Shown here in pieces: positions 8,451-14,710 of a stretch of DNA of 30,268 bases. Below the pieces are notes generated by a model. It saw only the letters and a list, made by a program, of their open reading frames with translations. It was not told the DNA's origin and ran no database searches. How positions within the stretch are numbered: the first letter of the stretch is position 1; every line of letters starts with the position of its first letter. Source of the stretch: VMCP01 sp964492925 (lineage in GTDB: Bacteria > Bacteroidota > Bacteroidia > NS11-12g > UBA955); assembly GCA_964492925.1 (NCBI GenBank), contig CAZBMF010000022.1, positions 1 through 30,268 on the forward strand, given 5' to 3'. The position numbers and the translations under genes were made by a program.

Positions 8451-9722
8451 TTAATTGATCATATCAAAGCCTGTATATTTCCTCAACACTTCTGGCACTA
8501 CAATACCATCAGGTGTTTGATTTGCTTCCAATAAAGCGGCAACAATTCGCGGCAATGCAAGCGCACTTCCGTTCAAACTGTGTGCGAGTTCATTTTTTCC
8601 CTCTGAATTTTTGAATCTACATTTCAAACGATTGGTTTGAAATGTTTCGAAATTACTCACTGAGCTACATTCTAACCATTTCTCTTGAGCAGGAGACCAA
8701 ACTTCCATGTCGTAAGTTTTGGCACTTGTGAAACCCATATCCCCACCACACAACAACAACACACGGTAGTGCAATCCCAATTTTTGCAACAAACTTTGTA
8801 CGTAAGCAGACATATCTTCGAGCACATTATAGCTATTTTCAGGTTTCACTATTTGAACAATTTCAACTTTATCAAATTGGTGTAAACGATTTAACCCACG
8901 AACGTGCGCACCATAACTGCCTGCTTCTCTTCTAAAACAAGGCGTATATGCACAATTTTTGATAGGTAATTGAGATTCATTCAACATTACATTTCTATAA
9001 ATGTTTGTAACAGGAACCTCCGCCGTTGGAATCAAATATAGGTCATCAACCGTACTGTGATACATTTGTCCTTCTTTATCTGGCAACTGACCCGTTCCAT
9101 ATCCACTGTCGGCGTTTACCATGAGTGGCGGCTGAATTTCCATATAACCATTGGCACCGGCTTCGTTCAAAAAAAATTGAATTAGGGCACGTTGAAAAAT
9201 GGCGCCTTTGCCTTTATACACAGGAAATCCCGCACCAGTAATTTTAACACCCAATTCGAAATCAATGATATCGTATTTTGTTGCCAATTCCCAATGTGGC
9301 AATGAACCTTCAGGCAAATTCACTTTTGAGCCATGTTCTAAAACCACGAAATTGTCTTCGGCATCTTTTCCATGGGGGACAGATGTATTTGGCGTATTTG
9401 GAAGTGAAATGATCAAATTTTTGAGGGACTCTTCCTTCTCTTCAACAATTTGTTCTAGGGATTTTAACTCATCTTTTAGACGCACGGATTCAGCACGAAT
9501 GGCTTCGGCTTCCTCTTTTTTGCCTTCTTTAAACAAAGAACCCACTTTTGCCGAAAGCTGATTACCAAGAGCCTGATTTTGCTCCATTTTGGTCCTTGCT
9601 TGCCTTGCTTGTTCATCCAATTCTAAAATATCTTGAATGGTTTGGGTTGCATCAATTCCTCGAATTGCCAAACGGGCAATGATTTCCTCTTTGTTTTGTC
9701 TAATGTTTGAGATCAATAACAT
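8451..9722 (-). CDS. serS: Seryl-tRNA synthetase
   Basis: Class II synthetase that charges tRNA-Ser with serine. Residues about 27-105 form the long antiparallel coiled-coil arm that grips the tRNA. The TAEVP serine-binding motif is at 233-237. Class II motif 2 (FRREAGSYG) is at 263-271 and motif 3 (ALALPRIVAALLE) near residue 385. Its 423 residues match the family length. It is the first gene of an operon of five closely packed genes. The ATG at 9722 is preceded by a near-match -7 box (CAATTTTG, plus-strand 9731-9738) that ends 8 nt upstream, so the operon mRNA would have a leader of only a few bases. Confidence 0.97.
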   Translation of the reverse strand: MLLISNIRQNKEEIIARLAIRGIDATQTIQDILELDEQARQARTKMEQNQALGNQLSAKVGSLFKEGKKEEAEAIRAESVRLKDELKSLEQIVEEKEESLKNLIISLPNTPNTSVPHGKDAEDNFVVLEHGSKVNLPEGSLPHWELATKYDIIDFELGVKITGAGFPVYKGKGAIFQRALIQFFLNEAGANGYMEIQPPLMVNADSGYGTGQLPDKEGQMYHSTVDDLYLIPTAEVPVTNIYRNVMLNESQLPIKNCAYTPCFRREAGSYGAHVRGLNRLHQFDKVEIVQIVKPENSYNVLEDMSAYVQSLLQKLGLHYRVLLLCGGDMGFTSAKTYDMEVWSPAQEKWLECSSVSNFETFQTNRLKCRFKNSEGKNELAHSLNGSALALPRIVAALLEANQTPDGIVVPEVLRKYTGFDMIN

Positions 9723-9822
9723 AATTACTGCAAAATTGCCAAAAAAAATTGGTTGTTTTATGATTTGTTGATTTGTTTTTTGAGAAAGTTTTAATTAATT
9801 GCAGAAAATAATCTTTTTTAAC

Positions 9823-10278
9823 ATGAAATCATTCATTTACACAACATTACTATCTATCATGTTCTCATTTACAACTTCTGTGAATGCCCAAACCGCTGAT
9901 GATATTTTAGGAGATTGGCTCAACCAAGAAGGAACAGCAAAAATCCATGTTTTTAAAGCCGCAAATGGTAAGTTCAAAGGCAAATATTACGGTAAAATCA
10001 TTTGGCTAAAAGAACCAACCAAAAATGGCAAACCAAAAGTAGACGAAGAAAATCCAGATGCGTCTAAAAGAAATCAGGAAATAAACGGACTAATTATTCT
10101 CAACAATTTCAATTATGATGCAGACGACAATGAATGGTCTGGGGGCACAATTTATGACCCTAAAAATGGCAAAACATACAGCTGCGAAATCACAAAATCT
10201 GGTGATAAATTAAATGTACGTGGTTATGTAGGAATTTCAATGATTGGCAGAACAGCCATTTGGACCAAAGTAAAATAA
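9823..10278 (+). CDS. Secreted DUF2147 family protein
   Basis: A 151-residue protein with a signal peptide (MKSFIYTTLLSIMFSFTTSVNA, cut near residue 22), followed by a beta-rich DUF2147 domain: DDILGDWLNQEG at the start, then KFKGKYYGKIIWL, DPKNGKTYSCEI and a closing GRTAIWTKV. The biochemical role of DUF2147 is unknown. A lipocalin-like periplasmic ligand-binding role is often guessed. I start at ATG 9823 because the signal peptide begins there; the frame is open upstream to a TTG at 9799. The promoter is unclear: TATGATTTG (9759-9767) has one base too many between TA and TTTG. The gene is alone and has a terminator 46 nt after its stop. Confidence 0.88.
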   Translation: MKSFIYTTLLSIMFSFTTSVNAQTADDILGDWLNQEGTAKIHVFKAANGKFKGKYYGKIIWLKEPTKNGKPKVDEENPDASKRNQEINGLIILNNFNYDADDNEWSGGTIYDPKNGKTYSCEITKSGDKLNVRGYVGISMIGRTAIWTKVK

Positions 10279-10313
10279 TAAAATAAAACCAAATTAATTA
10301 CTTTAATATATTA

Positions 10314-11720
10314 TTATTTCAAAGATACGCCAATTTCATTGGCGTATTTTTTTGCATATTCAATAGATTCATTTAAATCATCTACAATATGTCCATCTAG
10401 AATTGCTTCCCTAACCGCATCTTTTATCATGCCAATATGTTTTGGGTTTTTAATTTCAAACAATGTCATGATATGATTCCCAGTAAAAATAGGTTGCCAA
10501 TTTCTTAATTCATCTTTGGCCAAAACATCCTCAATTTTTTGCAGGACCAAATCTAAGTTTTTGATATGTTTTGCAACTTTGAATTCATTTTTACTGGTGA
10601 TATCGGCCTTGCACAATTTCATCAAATCTTGAATATCCTCGCCAGCTTCAACAATCAAACGCCTAACCGCGCTATCGGTAACAATTTCCTTCGATAATAC
10701 GATAGGTCTTAAATGCATGAGAACCATTTTTTCTACATACCGCATTTTTTCATCCAAAGGCAACCTCATTCGCTTGAAAATACCCTTAACCATCCTCGAG
10801 CCTTTGTCTTCATGCCCATGAAACGTCCAACCTACTTTTGGATCGAAACGCTTGGTTGCTGGTTTAGCGATATCATGTAGAATTGCCGACCATCTCAACC
10901 ACAAATTGTCTGACAGGTCACAAGTTTGATCTAAAACCTGCAAAGTATGGTAAAAATTATCTTTATGGGCTTTACCCTGAATCACATCTACACCATGCAT
11001 AGCAACCAATTCTGGGAAAAACCTTTTCAACAATCCGGTTTTAAACATCAAATCAAAAGCTACACTGGGTTTGTCGCCCATTATCATGGCATTCACTTCA
11101 TCCGTAATTCTCTCTTGAGATACGATTTCAATCCTGTCTACATTATCACAAATTGATTGGTAGGTATTTTTTTCAATTTGAAATCCGAGCCTTGCAGAAA
11201 ACCGAATAGCCCGCAACATTCTCAAAGGATCATCGCTGAAGGTTATGTTGGGATCATTGGGCGTTTTAATAACTTTGTCTTGTATGTCTTGTATTCCGTT
11301 AAAGGGATCGTATAATTCGCCAAATTTGCCCGTATTTAAGCATAGATAAAGCGAATTTATGGTAAAATCTCTTCGATTTTGATCATCAATTAAACTTCCA
11401 TCTTCTACTATGGGTTTTCTGGAATCTTTACGATAGCTTTCTTTCCTAGCACCAATGATCTCAATGATAAAATCTTTGTACTTTATTTGAGCGGTACCGA
11501 AATTCTTGAAAACACTTATATTCTTTTCTCCTTTTAATTCATTGAAAAAAGCCTGTGCATAATCAACACCAGATCCAATAACCACAACATCAATGTCTTT
11601 ATTTTCTCTCTTCAAAAATATATCACGAACAAATCCACCTACTACATAAGCATCAAAGCCCAGATTATCGGCCACTTTTGAGAGTAAATGAAAAATTGGA
11701 TGTTCTAGATGTTGATTCAC
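10314..11720 (-). CDS. cca: CCA-type tRNA nucleotidyltransferase / poly(A) polymerase-family protein with HD domain
   Basis: Adds or repairs the 3' CCA of tRNAs, or part of it. The nucleotidyltransferase head has GGFVRD (28-33), catalytic DID (42-44), RRDFTINSL (116-124) and DPLRMLRAIRF (164-174). Then comes the tRNA-binding region and an HD phosphohydrolase domain (LHDIAKP, HD at 282-283). The length (468) fits. I start at GTG 11720. A perfect -7 box (11725-11732) ends 4 nt upstream, so the longer frame from TTG 11741 would begin before the transcript. The N-terminus from the GTG (HLEHPIF near residue 4) also looks like the family. Some organisms split C- and A-adding activities between two such proteins, and the sequence alone cannot exclude that here. 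The 3' end overlaps a terminator for the convergent gene. Confidence 0.92.
   Translation of the reverse strand: MNQHLEHPIFHLLSKVADNLGFDAYVVGGFVRDIFLKRENKDIDVVVIGSGVDYAQAFFNELKGEKNISVFKNFGTAQIKYKDFIIEIIGARKESYRKDSRKPIVEDGSLIDDQNRRDFTINSLYLCLNTGKFGELYDPFNGIQDIQDKVIKTPNDPNITFSDDPLRMLRAIRFSARLGFQIEKNTYQSICDNVDRIEIVSQERITDEVNAMIMGDKPSVAFDLMFKTGLLKRFFPELVAMHGVDVIQGKAHKDNFYHTLQVLDQTCDLSDNLWLRWSAILHDIAKPATKRFDPKVGWTFHGHEDKGSRMVKGIFKRMRLPLDEKMRYVEKMVLMHLRPIVLSKEIVTDSAVRRLIVEAGEDIQDLMKLCKADITSKNEFKVAKHIKNLDLVLQKIEDVLAKDELRNWQPIFTGNHIMTLFEIKNPKHIGMIKDAVREAILDGHIVDDLNESIEYAKKYANEIGVSLK
10321..10353 (+). terminator. Intrinsic terminator of the DUF2147 gene, embedded in the cca coding end
   Basis: ATACGCCAAT (10325-10334), loop TTC, ATTGGCGTAT (10338-10347), then a run of T to 10353. 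The stem can be extended by AAAG/TTTT. The T run lies only on the plus-strand side, so it serves the plus-strand gene. It lies inside the last codons of the opposing tRNA nucleotidyltransferase gene. Confidence 0.85.
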
Positions 11721-11724
11721 CTTG

Positions 11725-11732
11725 CAAAGATA
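11725..11732 (-). promoter_or_regulatory. Predicted -7 promoter element of cca
   Basis: The minus strand reads TATCTTTG, a perfect TANNTTTG match, ending 4 nt before the GTG start. The predicted transcript is leaderless or has one extra base. Confidence 0.6.
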
Positions 11733-11783
11733 CAGATTCAAGGTCCTAAGTTGATGGTTCGCCGAAATAATTTGATTGAAATG

Positions 11784-11802
11784 ATTTGCATTTTTTGCAA
11801 AT
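11784..11802. repeat. 7-bp inverted repeat in the divergent cca / membrane-protein promoter region
   Basis: ATTTGCA, loop of five T, TGCAAAT. It is perfectly symmetric and lies between two divergent predicted promoters. It could be an operator, but AT-rich sequence makes such repeats common, so I hold this weakly. Confidence 0.4.
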
Positions 11803-11822
11803 AGTTTCCATGTAAATTCACT

Positions 11823-11830
11823 TACTTTTG
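11823..11830 (+). promoter_or_regulatory. Predicted -7 promoter element of the GT-C-like membrane protein gene
   Basis: TACTTTTG matches TANNTTTG perfectly and ends 7 nt before the ATG at 11838, predicting a leader of about 4 nt. Confidence 0.6.
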
Positions 11831-11837
11831 TATTTTC

Positions 11838-13286
11838 ATGAAAAGGACTCCTGTCATTTTTATTTGGGTTTATGTGTTAATTCGGCTCTTTCTTTTGCCA
11901 ATAGAACACAGTGGCGACGGCTGGGGTTATGCTTGTGAAATATTGAAAGGAGATTTATTTGCGCCTCACCATATTTTATACAAACCCTTGCTTTGGGGAA
12001 TATGGAAAATAGTTGCTGCTGTGGGTATTTATCCAAATCCCATCCAGTTTTTTTCAGCCATAAATTTAATTTTCGGAGGATTGTGTTTGAGTGTGTTTTA
12101 TTCAATTTTAAATTTATTGGGACCCTCAAAAATCCTCAATTTGTGGCTTTTAATACTTGTATCGTTTACATTCGGTTTTATTCGATATTCTGGTGAAAAC
12201 GAAACTTATATCATGCCTCTTTTCTTTAGTCTTTGGGGAACTTATTTTTGGTTGAAAGAAAGTTATTGGAAGTCTATATTCATTTTGTGTTTGGCTGTAC
12301 TTTTTCATCAGATTCATATATTTTGGCTGGTTGCATTATTTGTCCCTCAAAAAAAGAATAACATACATGTTCAGTACTTCCTTACATCTTGCATTATTTT
12401 GATTGGTTTTTATTTCAAGTATGCCCTACTTTTTGGAAAAACATGGTATCTATTGCCATTTTCCGATGTTCAATCAGGCTATGTAGATGTCATACCAGGT
12501 ATCATGAATTTCATCATGACACCGGTAAGTTTTGTTCGAACATTTATACAGATTCACGGGAATATTACCGTCATTTTATTTGATAACCCCGTTGGCATTT
12601 TAAGCTGGATTTCTTTGTGTCTAATTTTATTTTTAGTTTATACCAACACTCAAGAAATTCGGTTTACATTGAACCGAATCCCCACTCAATTCAAGGGATT
12701 ATTTTCAGATTTTGTCCGCCCATTGGGATTAGCGTTTTTGTTGCATTTTTTGTTTGCATTTTATTCAGTTGGGAATGCTGAATTCATGGTAATGTTGCCA
12801 TTTTTATTCATTCTATGGCAATACAACCGCATTGCTGTCATTCCTCTTAAACTAACACATAGTTTGGCTGTAATATTGGGATTATGGAATTTGGCATTTT
12901 GGATTATTCCAGGAAAATTCATGGAATTTGAAAAATTTCCTTCCAAGCTTCAACAGATTTACCGATACATTGAAAATCATCCTCAGGAAAATTCAATCAA
13001 TGTTTATGTAGGATCCAACCATGTAGTTTTCTCAAACTTTTGGGAGTACCAAATGTTAAATCGATGCAATCACAAACAAGGGAATCATCTTTTGAAATTT
13101 TTATCTATTGAAGAATTTGAATTAGAAAAAGACAAAAAAGACAAATTGTATTTTACCGATGAAATCTCACACAGCAACGGATTTAATCGAAAAAGCCTAA
13201 TTGCCAATGACCCTCAAAAATCAAATCAAATTTTATGGAAAGGCTTTAAAAAAATAGGTCCTGAAATTCAGGTACTGGATGAGTGA
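11838..13286 (+). CDS. Polytopic membrane protein, GT-C glycosyltransferase-like
   Basis: A 482-residue protein with about ten hydrophobic segments up to residue ~365 and a soluble C-terminal tail. After the first membrane segment comes EHSGDGWGY with Asp27, then APHHILY with His44-His45. That matches the first-loop acidic residue plus conserved histidines of GT-C-type polyprenyl-phosphate-dependent glycosyltransferases. Other conserved-looking sites are RYSGENETY and LFHQIHIF. I cannot name the family or substrate. The C-terminal part (about 370-482) is hydrophilic and lysine-rich. The gene is single, with its own promoter, and ends 4 nt from the convergent FtsE-like gene. A non-enzymatic membrane protein is the alternative. 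Confidence 0.6.
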   Translation: MKRTPVIFIWVYVLIRLFLLPIEHSGDGWGYACEILKGDLFAPHHILYKPLLWGIWKIVAAVGIYPNPIQFFSAINLIFGGLCLSVFYSILNLLGPSKILNLWLLILVSFTFGFIRYSGENETYIMPLFFSLWGTYFWLKESYWKSIFILCLAVLFHQIHIFWLVALFVPQKKNNIHVQYFLTSCIILIGFYFKYALLFGKTWYLLPFSDVQSGYVDVIPGIMNFIMTPVSFVRTFIQIHGNITVILFDNPVGILSWISLCLILFLVYTNTQEIRFTLNRIPTQFKGLFSDFVRPLGLAFLLHFLFAFYSVGNAEFMVMLPFLFILWQYNRIAVIPLKLTHSLAVILGLWNLAFWIIPGKFMEFEKFPSKLQQIYRYIENHPQENSINVYVGSNHVVFSNFWEYQMLNRCNHKQGNHLLKFLSIEEFELEKDKKDKLYFTDEISHSNGFNRKSLIANDPQKSNQILWKGFKKIGPEIQVLDE

Positions 13287-13290
13287 ACGA

Positions 13291-13974
13291 TTACCAATTA
13301 AGTTCGGCAAAGTCAAGGATTCTCGTCAATTTTTGATCTTTTACCTGATAAATTGTTCCGCCAAATTTTTGGATCAAACGATAATCGTGGGTTGCCATAA
13401 TGACAGAAGTCCCTTCGGAGCAAATTTTTTGGAGCAAGTACATTACATCGTCGGAAATTTCAGGATCAAGGTTCCCTGTTGGTTCATCGGCCAAAACAAC
13501 CTTCGGATTATTTAACAGAGAACGAGCGATAACCAATCTTTGTTGCTCACCACCACTTAGTTCGTTCGGAAATTTATAATATTTGGTTTGCAAACCTACT
13601 TTTTCCAATACTTCCATGGCTCTTTGTTTCATTTCAAATGCATTTTTCCAACCGGTAGCTTTTAGCACAAACAACAAGTTATCTAAGGCCGTTCTATCTG
13701 AAAGTAGCTGAAAATCTTGGAAAATAATTCCCAATTTTCGACGTAAAAATGGAATTTGACTACTTTTTAAACCGTTTAAATGAAACTCGGAGATGGTTGC
13801 ATTGCCTTCTGTTAAGGGAATTTCACCATAGAGGGTTTTGAGGAGTGAAGACTTCCCAGATCCTGTTTTTCCCACAAGATAAACGAATTCTCCTTCGTGC
13901 ACATCCAATGAAATAGATTGCAAAACAGGTATTTTTCCCTGATAAATAGTTGCGTCTTGAATTGAAATAGGCAT
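13291..13974 (-). CDS. ftsE: FtsE-like ABC transporter ATP-binding protein
   Basis: ATPase subunit of the FtsEX-type complex, which in other bacteria couples the division ring to peptidoglycan hydrolases. Seen are Walker A GKTGSGKS (35-42), the Q-loop (FQDFQLL), signature LSGGEQQ (139-145), Walker B VVLADEP (159-165) followed by TGNLD, and the H-loop His196 (ATHDY). Its 227 residues and the opening FxxVxxxY..VLQSISLDV are FtsE-like, and LolD/MacB-type ATPases are the alternative. No FtsX-like permease is adjacent. ATG 13974 is preferred; a GTG two codons upstream (13980) is possible. A perfect -7 box lies just upstream. Confidence 0.85.
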   Translation of the reverse strand: MPISIQDATIYQGKIPVLQSISLDVHEGEFVYLVGKTGSGKSSLLKTLYGEIPLTEGNATISEFHLNGLKSSQIPFLRRKLGIIFQDFQLLSDRTALDNLLFVLKATGWKNAFEMKQRAMEVLEKVGLQTKYYKFPNELSGGEQQRLVIARSLLNNPKVVLADEPTGNLDPEISDDVMYLLQKICSEGTSVIMATHDYRLIQKFGGTIYQVKDQKLTRILDFAELNW

Positions 13975-13984
13975 TTCCACGAAA

Positions 13985-13992
13985 CAAAACTA
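13985..13992 (-). promoter_or_regulatory. Predicted -7 promoter element of ftsE
   Basis: The minus strand reads TAGTTTTG, a perfect TANNTTTG match, 10 nt before ATG 13974 and 4 nt before the alternative GTG 13980. Confidence 0.58.
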
Positions 13993-14031
13993 AAAAAATA
14001 GATTGTTACGCACTCGGAAACATATTCACAC

Positions 14032-14709
14032 TTATAAAAGCGTCCAATCTATAGGTTCTTTGCCCATTTTTTTGAGGATTTTATTGGCCTTTTTGAAGTG
14101 GTTATTCCCAAAGAATCCTTTATGTGCTGCCAACGGACTAGGATGAACTGAAGATAAAACAACGTGCTTGGTTTCATCAATGAACTGCGACATTTGAATG
14201 GCGTTATTTCCCCACAATAAGAAAATCACTTTTTCATGATTTTCAGAAATTTTAGCAACGCAAAAACTTGTAAACGCTTGCCAACCAATACCTTGATGCG
14301 ACAATGGTTTATCTTTTTCAACTGACAAAATGGTATTTAGTAAGAAAACGCCTTGTTTTGCCCAAGATGATAAATCTCCAGTTTCTAGGGGTTCACATTC
14401 GAATTCAGTTTCAATTTCTTTAAAAATATTTTTGAGAGAAGGTGGGATTTTCACACCTGGATTGACAGAGAACGCCAAACCATTTGCCTCACCCAAGCCA
14501 TGATATGGATCTTGCCCAATGATCACTACTTTTATTTGATTAAAGTCGGTCAATTCAAATGCATTCAGTATCAAATTTTGTGGAGGAAAAATCACTTCAC
14601 CCCCTTTATTTTTTTGATTCAAAATATTCTGCAATCGTTTTAAACCATTGATTTGATGAGAATCTCTGATGAGTTTCATCCACGAAGAATTTTCAGATAA
14701 TCCAAACAT
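14032..14709 (-). CDS. ung: Uracil-DNA glycosylase (family 1)
   Basis: Excises uracil from DNA to start base-excision repair. The catalytic water-activating motif GQDPYH is at 65-70 (Asp67), the uracil-binding LLWGNNA at 164-170, and the minor-groove loop HPSPL at 189-193 with catalytic His189. Its 225 residues are the normal length. The ATG is one base after the stop of the upstream SNF2 helicase gene, so the two are translated from one mRNA. No convincing terminator follows. Confidence 0.97.
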   Translation of the reverse strand: MFGLSENSSWMKLIRDSHQINGLKRLQNILNQKNKGGEVIFPPQNLILNAFELTDFNQIKVVIIGQDPYHGLGEANGLAFSVNPGVKIPPSLKNIFKEIETEFECEPLETGDLSSWAKQGVFLLNTILSVEKDKPLSHQGIGWQAFTSFCVAKISENHEKVIFLLWGNNAIQMSQFIDETKHVVLSSVHPSPLAAHKGFFGNNHFKKANKILKKMGKEPIDWTLL

Positions 14710-14710
14710 A

